A stretch of DNA of 64,000 bases from Amycolatopsis sp. cg9. GTDB taxonomy: Bacteria > Actinomycetota > Actinomycetes > Mycobacteriales > Pseudonocardiaceae. The stretch is taken from contig NZ_CP166850.1 of the NCBI RefSeq assembly GCF_041346945.1, positions 7,300,501-7,364,500 on the forward strand. Reading direction: 5' to 3'. This document shows, piece by piece, positions 1 to 26,362 of the stretch; positions within the stretch are counted from its first letter, which is position 1, and every line of letters begins with the position of its first letter. The notes below the pieces were generated by a model, which saw only the letters and a program-made list of their open reading frames with translations, had not been told where the DNA came from and ran no database searches. Made by a program: the position numbers and the translations under genes.

Positions 1-17255
<17,255 letters not shown>

Positions 17256-17266
17256 AGGAGAACGCC

Positions 17267-18190
17267 ATGACCGAAGACCTCGCGGTCGCCGCACCGGCCC
17301 CCGCCACCGTCACCGACCCCCGCGCGGGCAGCTTCCGCGTCGATGCCCATCACGGCGAAATCCTGCAAGGGGTGTTCGCCGACGGCGGCCGGCTGCGCCG
17401 CGGCCTGGTCACCCTGCCGTGCCCGCTCTACAGCACCCGCGCCACCTTCCTGCCGACCGAGGACGCCGGCACGACCGTGCGGCCCGCGTGGCGCAGCAAG
17501 GCGCGCCGCGCCGCCGACCTGACGCTGGCCCGGCTCGGGTACCCGGTGCCGGGCGGGCTGCTCGACATCACCAGCGACATCCCGCTGTGCCGCGGCTTCG
17601 GTTCCTCGACCGCGGATGTCACGTCGGCGATCGGCGCGGTCCTCGCCGCGACCGGCCGCCGCCTCGCACCCGCCGAGGTGGGCGCGCTGGCCGTCGAAGC
17701 CGAAACCGCGTCCGACTCGCTCATGTACGGCGGCCGGGCCGTGGTCTTCGCCCACCGCGAAGGCGAGCCGATCGAGGACCTCGGCGAGCTGATGCCGCTG
17801 GCCGTCCTGGGGTTCGGCACCAGCCCCGGCGGGCGCGGCGTCGACACGCTGGAACTCACGCCCGCGCGCTACACGTCGTGGGAGATCGAGGCGTTCCGAC
17901 CGCTGCGCGGCCTGCTGCGCCGGGCCGTGGCCGACGGCGACGCGGGCCTGCTCGGCCGGGTCGCCACCGCCAGCACCCTGCTCAACCAGCGCCACCTGCC
18001 CGTGCCGGGGCTGGACGACGTCCTCGCCGTCGCCCGCGCCGCCGGGGCCGCCGGCGTGCAGGTCGCCCACAGCGGCGACGTCGCCGGGCTGATCTTCGAC
18101 GCGACCGACCCCGAAACCCCGGCGCGGCTGCAGTTCGCCGCGACGCGGCTCGACGTGACCGAGACCTGGCAGTTCGAAACCGAGAGGTGA
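17267..18190 (+). CDS. GHMP-family kinase, probable threonine kinase for diamino acid supply
   Basis: This 307-residue protein has the GHMP ATP-binding motif PLCRGFGSSTAD near residue 110 and an N-terminal HGEILQG segment typical of PduX-like L-threonine kinases. ATG 17267 has AAGGAG just upstream (17255-17260), overlapping the NRPS stop. In family terms, the enzyme would phosphorylate the threonine hydroxyl, producing a leaving group for the PLP enzyme encoded next. PduX-type kinases normally serve cobalamin side-chain synthesis, but no cobalamin genes are near. Position between NRPS and PLP enzyme argues for peptide precursor supply. Substrate is inferred; homoserine or serine are alternatives. 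Confidence 0.8.
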   Translation: MTEDLAVAAPAPATVTDPRAGSFRVDAHHGEILQGVFADGGRLRRGLVTLPCPLYSTRATFLPTEDAGTTVRPAWRSKARRAADLTLARLGYPVPGGLLDITSDIPLCRGFGSSTADVTSAIGAVLAATGRRLAPAEVGALAVEAETASDSLMYGGRAVVFAHREGEPIEDLGELMPLAVLGFGTSPGGRGVDTLELTPARYTSWEIEAFRPLRGLLRRAVADGDAGLLGRVATASTLLNQRHLPVPGLDDVLAVARAAGAAGVQVAHSGDVAGLIFDATDPETPARLQFAATRLDVTETWQFETER

Positions 18191-18195
18191 GTCCG

Positions 18196-19218
18196 ATGAC
18201 CCTTGCCGCACCCGTGAGCCGGTCCGTCGTGGAGGCGACCGAGCTGCCCCGGATCATCCGCGTCCGGCCGAACTTCCACGTCGCCGCCTTCGGCCTGATG
18301 AAGCTGCTGCCCGCCCGGTTCATGCTCGACCGCGCCGAGGAGCGCGGCGAGGTCGGCCCGGGCACGACCGTGCTCGAGACGTCGTCGGGCACCTTCGGCC
18401 TCGGCCTCGCCATGGTCTGCCGGCTGCGCGGCTACCCGCTCACGATCGTCGGCGACCCGGCGATCGACGCGCCGCTCAAGCGCCGCCTCGAGCACCTCGG
18501 CGCCCGAGTCGAGATCTGCCCGGAACCCAGTCCCGTCGGCGGGTACCAGCGTGCGCGGCTGGACCGGCTCGAGCAGCTGCGCGCGGAGTACCCGAACCAC
18601 TGGGTTCCGGGCCAGTACAGCAATCCCGACAACCCGCGGTCGTACGCGCTGGTGGCCGAGCAGCTCGCCGAGACGATCGGCGTGCCGGACTGCCTCGTCG
18701 GCGCGGTCGGCTCCGGCGGCTCGACGTCCGGCACGAGCTCGTTCCTGCGGATGCTCGTCCCGGAGATGACGCTGATCGGCGTCGACACCCAGCGCAGCGC
18801 CATCTTCGGCCAGCCGGACGGCCCGCGCGTGCTGCGCGGGCTCGGCAACAGCCTGGTGCCGGCCAACGTCGAGCACTCGAGCTACGACCAGGTGCACTGG
18901 ATCGGCGCGGCCGAGGCGTTCGCGGCGACGCGGGAGCTGTACGCGCGCCACTGCCTGTTCATGGGCCCGACCAGCGGCGCCTCGTTCAAGGTCGCGGACT
19001 GGTTCGCGCGCCGGAACCCGGACGCCACGGTCGTCGCGCTGCTGCCGGACGAGGGCTACCGCTACCAGGACACCGTCTACTCCGACGAATGGCTGCGCGC
19101 GCAGGGGCTGGCGCACGCGGGGGCGGCCGAGCCGTACGAAGTGGTCGCGCCGACCGAGCCCGGCGGCTCGTGGACGTGGCTGAACTGGGGCCGGCGCTCG
19201 CTCGCCGACGCGTCGTGA
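18196..19218 (+). CDS. Cysteine-synthase-like PLP enzyme (beta-replacement)
   Basis: This 340-residue fold-type II PLP enzyme resembles CysK/SbnA. The Schiff-base lysine is probably Lys36, set fifteen residues before the RG that ends the first helix, as in the family. The substrate loop appears as ETSSGTFG (family TSGNTG), the phosphate-binding loop as GSGGSTSGTSS, and a C-terminal GPTSGAS motif is present. Such enzymes eliminate a beta leaving group and add a nucleophile. With a threonine kinase before it and a fumarase-superfamily lyase after it, a plausible reaction is O-phosphothreonine plus aspartate (or another amine) to an N-substituted diaminobutyrate. It starts 5 bases after the kinase stop and its own stop overlaps the ATP-grasp start. 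The nucleophile is inferred. Confidence 0.85.
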   Translation: MTLAAPVSRSVVEATELPRIIRVRPNFHVAAFGLMKLLPARFMLDRAEERGEVGPGTTVLETSSGTFGLGLAMVCRLRGYPLTIVGDPAIDAPLKRRLEHLGARVEICPEPSPVGGYQRARLDRLEQLRAEYPNHWVPGQYSNPDNPRSYALVAEQLAETIGVPDCLVGAVGSGGSTSGTSSFLRMLVPEMTLIGVDTQRSAIFGQPDGPRVLRGLGNSLVPANVEHSSYDQVHWIGAAEAFAATRELYARHCLFMGPTSGASFKVADWFARRNPDATVVALLPDEGYRYQDTVYSDEWLRAQGLAHAGAAEPYEVVAPTEPGGSWTWLNWGRRSLADAS

Positions 19219-20408
19219 TGCGCACGCTGCTGCTCGTCGAGAGCAACACGACCGGCACCGGGCGGCTGTTCGCGCGGCAGGCCCGGTCGCTGGGGTTCGA
19301 GCCGGTGCTCGCCGCGGCCGACCCGGCGCGCTACCCGTACGCGGCCGAGGACGGCGTCCGCGTCGTCCGGTGCGACACGGCGGACGCGTGCGCGGTGCTG
19401 GCCGCGGACATCGGCGAGCCCGCCGGGGTGACCACCAGTTCGGAGTACTTCATCCCGGTCGCGGCGCGGATCGCGGCGAAGCTGGGCCTGCCCGGACCCG
19501 ATCCGCTCGCCGTGACGGAGTGCCGGAACAAGGCGCACCAGCGGGCCGTCCTCGGGGCGCCGTGCACCGTGGCGACGTCCGTGGCGGAGGCGGTCGCGGC
19601 GGCCGTCGAGTTCCCCGTCGTGCTGAAGCCGGCCGAGGGCTCGGGCAGCGTCGGGGTGCTGCGGTGCGAGACGCCGGAGGCGGTCGCGTCCCAGGCGGCG
19701 GCGCTGCTTTCGGTGACGCACAACGAACGCGGGCTGCCGGTGCCGGCGCAGGTGCTCGTCGAGCCGTACGCGAGCGGGCCGGAGTACTCGGTGGAGCTGT
19801 TCGGCGACGTCGTGGTCGCGGTGGTCCGCAAGCACCTCGGCCCGGCGCCGTACTTCGTCGAAGTGGGCCACGACGTCCCGGCGTCGCTGCCGCCCGCGGA
19901 CGAGACGGCGCTGATCGACACGGCCCGGTCGGCGGTGACCGCGCTGGGCCTCGGCTTCGGCGCGGCCCACGTCGAGATCCGGCTGACCCCGTCCGGCCCG
20001 CGGCTGATGGAGGTCAACCCGCGCCCGGCGGGCGGCATGATCCCGGAGCTGGTCCGCGCGGCGACCGGCGTCGACCTGGTGGCGGCGCAGGTTTCCGCGG
20101 TCCTCGGCCTGCCGCCGGACCTGCGGGCGTCCCGGCGGGCGTGCGCGTCGCTGCGCTTCCTCACCGCCACCTCGTCTTCGGTGGTGTCGGCGGGGGACGC
20201 GGCGGAGCGGGCGGCGGCCGTTCCGGGGGTGCTCGAAGCCCGGGTGTCCCGCCCCGACGGCACCGTGGTCCGGCCGGCGCGGGACTACCGCGACCGGGCC
20301 GGGCACGTCCTCGCCGTTTCCGACCGCCCCCGCGGCGCCCGCGCGGCGGCCGCGGCCGGCCTCGACCGCCTGCGTGCCGCCCTGATCCCGGAAGGCCCCC
20401 ACCGATGA
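19218..20408 (+). CDS. ATP-grasp ligase
   Basis: This 396-residue protein starts in the TGATG overlap with the PLP gene. ATP-grasp features are visible: PVVLKPAEGSGSVGV (ATP-binding loop), VLVEPYASGPEYSVEL (central region), and VEIRLTPSGPRLMEVNPRPAGG (metal-binding Glu and Asn). The family joins a carboxylate to an amine through an acyl phosphate. Related ligases are, from memory, found beside PLP and argininosuccinate-lyase-like genes in clusters that make diaminopropionate or diaminobutyrate. It could couple aspartate to an intermediate, make a dipeptide building block, or modify the product for self-protection. Nothing in the sequence decides between these. Confidence 0.85.
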   Translation: MRTLLLVESNTTGTGRLFARQARSLGFEPVLAAADPARYPYAAEDGVRVVRCDTADACAVLAADIGEPAGVTTSSEYFIPVAARIAAKLGLPGPDPLAVTECRNKAHQRAVLGAPCTVATSVAEAVAAAVEFPVVLKPAEGSGSVGVLRCETPEAVASQAAALLSVTHNERGLPVPAQVLVEPYASGPEYSVELFGDVVVAVVRKHLGPAPYFVEVGHDVPASLPPADETALIDTARSAVTALGLGFGAAHVEIRLTPSGPRLMEVNPRPAGGMIPELVRAATGVDLVAAQVSAVLGLPPDLRASRRACASLRFLTATSSSVVSAGDAAERAAAVPGVLEARVSRPDGTVVRPARDYRDRAGHVLAVSDRPRGARAAAAAGLDRLRAALIPEGPHR

Positions 20409-20465
20409 CCCTGCGGTTCCTCATCGCCACGATCGCCCCGCTCACAACCCCGCCGCCGCGCGTCG

Positions 20466-20520
20466 CGAATGACTCATTCGGGGCGCCGGAGGTCGCGAAT
20501 GAGTCATTCGCGACCTCCGG
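20466..20520. repeat. Two adjacent intergenic palindromes of the GAATGA-TCATTC family
   Basis: In the 157-base gap before the lyase gene, 20466-20480 reads CGAATGA-C-TCATTCG. Then 20486-20520 is a 35-base perfect inverted repeat: 17-base arms, from CCGGAGG to GAATGA, around a single G. The same core recurs at 23182 and, more weakly, at 35653. The arms could form a cruciform or an RNA hairpin within the biosynthetic run. It may act as an attenuator, or be a dispersed intergenic repeat. Confidence 0.8.
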
Positions 20521-20565
20521 GCGAGCCGCCGAACCCCACCCGGAGACCCCGGAAGGAGCACCTCG

Positions 20566-22041
20566 ATGACCATCGCCCCAGGCGGGACCGGCCGGCTCAC
20601 CAGCCCCATCTCCGCCGCGGCCCGCGAAATCCTCTTCGACCGCGACACCGCCCCCGCCCCCGACCCGGTCGCCGCCGAACTCGGGCTGATCAGCCAGGTC
20701 GACCGCGCCCACGTCGTGATGCTCGCCGAACGCGGCATCGTCGAGCCCGGGCCCGCGGCCGCGCTGCTGGCCGGCATCGAAGACCTGCGGGCGCGGCGGT
20801 TCGCGCCGCTGCACGACGTCCCCGCGCCCCGCGGCCGCTACCTCGCCTACGAATCCCACCTGATCGACACCCTCGGCGCCGACGTCGGCGGCGTCCTCCA
20901 CAGTGGACGGTCCCGCAACGACCTCAACGCCACGGTGGTCCGGCTCCGGCTGCGCGAACCGCACGAACGGCTGCTCGCCGAGTCCGGCGCCCTCGGCCGC
21001 GCGCTGCTGGACCGGGCCCGGCGCTGGGCCGAGGTCACCATGCCCGCCTACACCCACCACCAGCCGGCCGTGCCGATCACCTACGGCCACTACCTGGCCG
21101 GGGTGGCGAGCGCGCTCGTCCGGGACGTCGAAGGCGTGTGGCAGGCGGGGGCGGAACTGGACCAGAACCCGCTCGGCGCGGGCGCGGTCGGCGGCACGTC
21201 GCTGCCGGTCGACCAGCACCGCACCACCGCGCTGCTCGGGTTCGCCGCGCCGCTGGCGAACTCGCTGCACGCCGTCGCCTCGCGGGACCTGGTGCTGCGC
21301 CTGCTGTCCGCGGCCACCGTGCTCGGCGTGCTGCTCTGCCGCGTCTCGCACGACCTGCAGGCGTGGACCAGCGCCGAGGCCGGGCTGCTGCGCCTGGCCG
21401 ACGACGTCGTCGGGTCGAGCTCGATGATGCCGCAGAAGCGGAACCCGTTCCTGCTGGAGCACGTCCAGGGCCGGGCGCTCGCGCCGCTCGGCGCGTTCAC
21501 CGCGTCGGCGGGCGCGATGGCGACCGCGCGCTTCACCAACGCGATCGCGGTAGGCACCGAAGCCGTGGCCCCGGCGTGGACGGCGCTGGAAGCGGCGACC
21601 GACGCCGTCGTGCTGCTCCGGCTGGTCGTCGAGGGCGCCGAGCCGGTGCCGGAGCGGATGTACGAACGCGCGGTCGACGGCCAGACCGCGGCCACGCACC
21701 TCGCCGAACGGCTCGTCGACGCCGGCGTCCCGTTCCGGCAGGCCCACCACGACGTCGGCGCGATCGCCAAGGAAGCGCTGGCCGGGAACCTGCCGCTGCA
21801 CGAGGTCGCGCGCGTCCGGCTCGCCGGGCAGCCGGCGCACGTCCTGGCCGCGCTCGACCCGGCCGAAGTCGCGCAGCACGCGGCCCACGGCGGCGGCCCG
21901 GCGCGGGAGTCCGTGCTCGCCGCCGTCGCCGAGGCCGAAACCGCGTTCGCCCGCATCCGCGCCGCCGCCGAAGAACGCCGCTGGCGCTGGAGCCAGGCCG
22001 AAATCGGCCTCGACGACGCCGTCCGAACCCTCATCCGCTGA
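20566..22041 (+). CDS. Argininosuccinate-lyase-like enzyme
   Basis: This 491-residue member of the fumarase/aspartase superfamily has the signature GSSSMMPQKRNP near residue 285, SGRSRNDLNAT near 110 (argininosuccinate lyase has TGRSRNDQ), and THHQPAVPITYG. All catalytic signatures look intact. ATG 20566 has GGAAGGAG eight bases upstream. True ArgH acts in arginine synthesis, but here the neighbours are NRPS and diamino acid genes and no arg genes are near. The likely role is elimination of fumarate from an aspartate-derived adduct to release a free 2,3-diamino acid. A duplicated ArgH recruited for another aspartyl adduct is the alternative. Confidence 0.88.
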   Translation: MTIAPGGTGRLTSPISAAAREILFDRDTAPAPDPVAAELGLISQVDRAHVVMLAERGIVEPGPAAALLAGIEDLRARRFAPLHDVPAPRGRYLAYESHLIDTLGADVGGVLHSGRSRNDLNATVVRLRLREPHERLLAESGALGRALLDRARRWAEVTMPAYTHHQPAVPITYGHYLAGVASALVRDVEGVWQAGAELDQNPLGAGAVGGTSLPVDQHRTTALLGFAAPLANSLHAVASRDLVLRLLSAATVLGVLLCRVSHDLQAWTSAEAGLLRLADDVVGSSSMMPQKRNPFLLEHVQGRALAPLGAFTASAGAMATARFTNAIAVGTEAVAPAWTALEAATDAVVLLRLVVEGAEPVPERMYERAVDGQTAATHLAERLVDAGVPFRQAHHDVGAIAKEALAGNLPLHEVARVRLAGQPAHVLAALDPAEVAQHAAHGGGPARESVLAAVAEAETAFARIRAAAEERRWRWSQAEIGLDDAVRTLIR

Positions 22042-22058
22042 CCCGCAAGGAGCCTGTT

Positions 22059-23174
<1,116 letters not shown>

Positions 23175-23181
23175 CGGCGGT

Positions 23182-23234
23182 GTCTTGAATGAGTCGTTCA
23201 GGACCTCCGGTGACCTGAACGACTCATTCAAGAC
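23182..23234. terminator. 21-bp perfect hairpin between convergent genes
   Basis: Arms 23182-23202 and 23214-23234 are exact reverse complements (beginning GTCTTGAATGAG), with an 11-base loop containing ACCTCCGG. It lies between the threonine aldolase stop and the convergent TetR stop, so it could end transcription from both sides, although no T-run follows. It shares GAATGAGTC and ACCTCCGG with the palindrome at 20486, so it is also a dispersed repeat. Confidence 0.7.
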
Positions 23235-23270
23235 GTCGGCTCGTGCGGTCTGCCGGTGGCGCGGGAGACG

Positions 23271-23873
23271 TCACGAACGGGCCGTGATCGCCCGGCGCCA
23301 GAGTTCGGCGCAGGTTTCGGTCGCCGCGTCGAGGTCGCCCGGCGGCCGTGACGCGTGGTAGAAGACGCGCTCGGTCATCCAGCACAGCGCCCGGGCCACC
23401 GCCGCCGCGCCGGTCGGCCCGTCCCCGGCCGGCAGGCCCGCCCGGAGCAGGACGCCGGTCATCGCCTCGGCGTACGCGGCGACAGTTCCGTTCCACAGCC
23501 GGGCGATCCCGGGCACGGTGGGGGAGAGGTCGACGGCCGCGCGCATCACCGGGCCGTGGTCCCGCCACATCCGCCCGGTGAGCCGCACGGACGCCCGCGC
23601 GGTCTCCCCGGGGTCCGCACCCGCGTCCACCGAAGCGGCGTCCTGGCCGAGCACGGCGACCGTGCGCGCGACCAGCGCGGTGAGGACCTCCTGTTTGGAC
23701 CCGAAGTAGAAGTACAGCGACGCGCGCGAGATCCCGGCGCCGGTGGCGATGGTCTCCACGGTCATCGGCTCGACGTGCTCGCGGTCGAGGAGGGCTTCGG
23801 CGGTGTCGAGGATCGCCTGTTCCCGCAGGTCGCCCTTGCGCGGTGCGTCCCGCCGCTTGCGCGTCGTGGCCAT
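23271..23873 (-). CDS. TetR-family transcriptional regulator
   Basis: This 200-residue protein has an N-terminal TetR helix-turn-helix (TVETIATGAGISRASLYFYF, residues about 39-58) and a variable ligand-binding domain. It lies 9 bases downstream of the SDR gene on the same strand and is probably cotranscribed with it. The palindrome at 24784-24803, ahead of the SDR, is the likely operator, which would make this an autoregulated pair. The ligand is unknown. Confidence 0.92.
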   Translation of the reverse strand: MATTRKRRDAPRKGDLREQAILDTAEALLDREHVEPMTVETIATGAGISRASLYFYFGSKQEVLTALVARTVAVLGQDAASVDAGADPGETARASVRLTGRMWRDHGPVMRAAVDLSPTVPGIARLWNGTVAAYAEAMTGVLLRAGLPAGDGPTGAAAVARALCWMTERVFYHASRPPGDLDAATETCAELWRRAITARS

Positions 23874-23882
23874 CAGGCGATC

Positions 23883-24740
23883 CTAGTTCGCGTCGATCCG
23901 GTGCCCCTCGGGGAAGTCGGTGGAGCGGGACAGCTCCGCCCACTTCCCGATCTCGGCGTCGACCGCCGAACGGCCCGCGGCGACCAGGCTCAGCGCGTCG
24001 GAGCCCAGGACCAGGTGGGACGGCGGCTCCGGCGACTCGAGGACGGCGAGGACGGCTTCGGCCGCCTTGGCGGGATCGCCGAGCTGGTTGCCGCTGGCGG
24101 CCCGGCGGGCCGCGCGGATCGGCCCGAACAGCTCGTCGTAGTCCGAAACGGACCGTTCGGTGCGCACCATCGAGCGGCCGGCCCAGTCGGTCCGGAACGA
24201 GCCCGGCTCGATCAGCGTGACGTGCACGCCGAAGCCGGCGACCTCCTTGCCGACGGTTTCCAGGATCCCCTCCACGGCGTACTTGCTGCCGCAGTAGAAC
24301 GCCAGCCCGGGCACGGTCATCAGCCCGCCCATGGAGCTGACGGCGAAGACGTGCCCGGACCGGCGCTGCCGCATGAACGGCAGCACGGCCTGCACGGTCG
24401 CGGCGACGCCGAAGACGTTGGTGGCGAACTGCGCGCGCAGCTCCGCGATCGGCGACTCCTCGAACACCCCTTCGTGCCCGTAGCCGGCGTTGGCGATGAG
24501 CACGTCGATCGCGCCGACGCCGGCTTCGACGTCCCGCACGAGCGCGGACACGGCTTCGTCGTCGGTGACGTCGAGCCGCCGGGCGTGGGCGCGTCCGGGC
24601 GCGAGGGCTTCGAAGGCGGCGAGGTCGTCCTCGCGGCGCACGGTGCCCACGACGGTGTGCCCGGCCTCGAGCGCGCCCCGCGCGAAGGCGCGGCCGAGGC
24701 CGCTGCTGACACCGGTGATGAGGAAGGTCTTGCTGGACAT
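23883..24740 (-). CDS. Short-chain dehydrogenase/reductase
   Basis: This 285-residue SDR has the nucleotide-binding GVSSGLG near residue 10, NAG at the end of beta-4 (LIANAGYG), a serine in AVSSMGG and the catalytic YCGSK. The order and spacing fit a classical NAD(P)-dependent oxidoreductase. It is first in a two-gene unit with the TetR regulator. The pairing suggests induction by a small-molecule substrate, perhaps a xenobiotic carbonyl or alcohol. The substrate cannot be told from sequence. Confidence 0.92.
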   Translation of the reverse strand: MSSKTFLITGVSSGLGRAFARGALEAGHTVVGTVRREDDLAAFEALAPGRAHARRLDVTDDEAVSALVRDVEAGVGAIDVLIANAGYGHEGVFEESPIAELRAQFATNVFGVAATVQAVLPFMRQRRSGHVFAVSSMGGLMTVPGLAFYCGSKYAVEGILETVGKEVAGFGVHVTLIEPGSFRTDWAGRSMVRTERSVSDYDELFGPIRAARRAASGNQLGDPAKAAEAVLAVLESPEPPSHLVLGSDALSLVAAGRSAVDAEIGKWAELSRSTDFPEGHRIDAN

Positions 24741-24783
24741 GCGCGGCTCCTGTTCCGGGGTTCGACCCCGTCGAGCCTACGCC

Positions 24784-24803
24784 GTGTCGATTAAAATCGA
24801 CAC
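24784..24803. promoter_or_regulatory. Perfect palindromic operator upstream of the SDR-TetR pair
   Basis: Two 9-base arms, GTGTCGATT and its reverse complement, surround AA, 43 bases before the SDR start. A further GTGTCGA half-site follows at once. An AT-containing perfect palindrome in such GC-rich DNA, directly upstream of a TetR-containing unit, is best read as its operator. Confidence 0.7.
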
Positions 24804-24836
24804 CGTGTCGAAAATCTCGGAGGTACTCGGCCGCCG

Positions 24837-25718
24837 TCAGCCGAGGGCGGCGTCCAGCGACCGCGACGGGACCGCGTCCAGCGCCGCCAGCGTCGCCGCG
24901 TCCAGGACCACCGACCCCGCCGCGATGTTCGCCTCCAGGTGCTCGACGCTCGCCGTGCCCGGGATGAGGTGGACGTTCGGGGCGTGGTGCAGCAGCCACG
25001 CCAGCCCGATCTGCGCCGGCGTCACCCCCAGGGTGGCCGCCGCGGCCTGGACCGCCGGCTCGTCGGTCACCTTCGGCAGGCCCGGGAAAGCGCCGCCGAG
25101 GGGGAAGAACGGGACCCACGCGATGTCCTCCGCGACGCACAGCCGGAGCATCTCCTCGTCGTCGCGGGCGACCAGGCTGTAGGCGTTCTGGACGCACGCG
25201 ATGCCCACCGGCAGGGCGCGGCGGAGGGTGTCGATGCCGACGCTGCTGAGCCCGATCGCGCCGATCTTGCCCTCGTCGCGCAGTGCCGTCAGGACCGCGA
25301 GCTGGTCGTCGACGTCGACCAGCTGGTCGCCCTCGGCCAGCAGGCCCGGCCGCAGCTCCGCGCGGCGCAGGTTGACCAGCGCGACCCGCTCGGTGCCGAG
25401 CGTCCGGAGGTTGTCCTCGACGCTCTTGCGGAGTTCTTCGGGCCGCTGCGCGAGGCGGAGCGGGATCGGGCCGCCCGGGTCCGGGTCGGCGCCGACCTTG
25501 GTGGCGATCAGGACGTCGTCGCCGGCCGCCTCGCGGATGACGTCGTTGACGAAGCTGTTGCCGTAGAACTCGGCCGTGTCGAGGTGGTCGACGCCCAGGT
25601 CCAGGGCCCGGCGCAGCAGGGCGACGGCCGCGCCCCGGTCCGCGTGGAGGCGTTCGAGCTGCATCGCGCCGAACCCGACGCGGGAGACGGTGCGGCCGGC
25701 TAGCTGGCTGGAAGACAT
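24837..25718 (-). CDS. Aldo/keto reductase family oxidoreductase
   Basis: This 293-residue protein carries aldo/keto reductase features: VSRVGFGAMQLERL at the N terminus, LGVDHLDTAEFYG with catalytic Asp and Tyr, ATKVG containing the catalytic Lys, and a C-terminal LIPGTASVEHLEANI cofactor region. Start ATG 25718 gives MSSSQLAG, the normal family beginning. It is divergent from a TetR regulator, with operator palindromes between. It probably reduces a carbonyl with NADPH; the substrate is unknown. Confidence 0.92.
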   Translation of the reverse strand: MSSSQLAGRTVSRVGFGAMQLERLHADRGAAVALLRRALDLGVDHLDTAEFYGNSFVNDVIREAAGDDVLIATKVGADPDPGGPIPLRLAQRPEELRKSVEDNLRTLGTERVALVNLRRAELRPGLLAEGDQLVDVDDQLAVLTALRDEGKIGAIGLSSVGIDTLRRALPVGIACVQNAYSLVARDDEEMLRLCVAEDIAWVPFFPLGGAFPGLPKVTDEPAVQAAAATLGVTPAQIGLAWLLHHAPNVHLIPGTASVEHLEANIAAGSVVLDAATLAALDAVPSRSLDAALG

Positions 25719-25748
25719 GGCTGTCCCGCTTTCGTGCGATGATGGTGA

Positions 25749-25799
25749 AGCGGAGGAGCCTCCGCTAAACCGACCGTAGCACAACCGGAGGGACCTCCG
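25749..25799. promoter_or_regulatory. Two palindromic operators between AKR and TetR genes
   Basis: 25749-25766 is AGCGGAGG-AG-CCTCCGCT, a perfect 8-2-8 inverted repeat. 25786-25799 is CGGAGG-GA-CCTCCG, the same core again. The second overlaps the presumed ribosome-binding GGAGGG of the TetR gene, so binding there would suit autorepression, while the first lies toward the AKR start. Confidence 0.75.
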
Positions 25800-25801
25800 C
25801 T

Positions 25802-26362
25802 TTGCCTTCGTCCGAACCCGGGCGCCCGGTGCGCGCCGACGCGCGCCGCAACCGCGAGAAGCTCGTCGAAGTCGCGCGCGACGCCTTCGCCACCGACGGC
25901 GCCGTCGCGCTGGAGACCATCGCCCGCGAGGCCGGCGTCGGGATCGGGACGCTCTACCGGCACTTCCCGACCCGCGAGGCGCTCGTCGAAGCCGTCTACG
26001 CCGCCGAGCTCGACGACGTGACCGCGAGCGCCCCGGCGCTGCTCGCCCAGCACCCGCCCGCGGAGGCACTGCGCGCGTGGATGGACCGCTACGCCGCCTT
26101 CTTCGCCACCAAGCGCGGGATGGCCGACACCCTGCGCGTCAGCCTCGGGACCGGGCGCATCGTGACGGCGGAGACCCGCGGGCGCATCGTCGCGGCGATC
26201 GGTGCGATCCTCGAAGCCGGCGCGAAGGCGGGCACGCTGCGCGCCGACGCCGACCCCGAGGACGTCACGCTCGTGCTGCTGGGCGTGTTCCTGTCGGCCG
26301 GGCCCGAACCGGAGCGGATCGGACGGCTGCTGGACCTCGTGGCGGACGCCGTCCGGCCCTGA
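25802..26362 (+). CDS. TetR-family transcriptional regulator
   Basis: This 186-residue regulator has the TetR DNA-binding region ALETIAREAGVGIGTLYRHF (about residues 37-56), followed by an all-helical C-terminal domain. A TTG start at 25802 is chosen because GGAGGG lies nine bases ahead; a GTG about ten codons in is possible. It is divergent from the aldo/keto reductase and probably represses both genes through the palindromes between them. Its stop abuts the convergent GH31 stop with no spacer. Confidence 0.9.
   Translation: MPSSEPGRPVRADARRNREKLVEVARDAFATDGAVALETIAREAGVGIGTLYRHFPTREALVEAVYAAELDDVTASAPALLAQHPPAEALRAWMDRYAAFFATKRGMADTLRVSLGTGRIVTAETRGRIVAAIGAILEAGAKAGTLRADADPEDVTLVLLGVFLSAGPEPERIGRLLDLVADAVRP

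Noticed and set aside
17267..18190. Cobalamin-side-chain threonine kinase or homoserine kinase for threonine synthesis
   Set aside because: No cobalamin or threonine biosynthesis genes are adjacent, and the gene is coupled to NRPS and PLP-enzyme genes.
20566..22041. Housekeeping argH for arginine synthesis
   Set aside because: No argG or other arg gene is near; it sits inside the NRPS-linked diamino acid run. A primary-metabolism role cannot be fully excluded.
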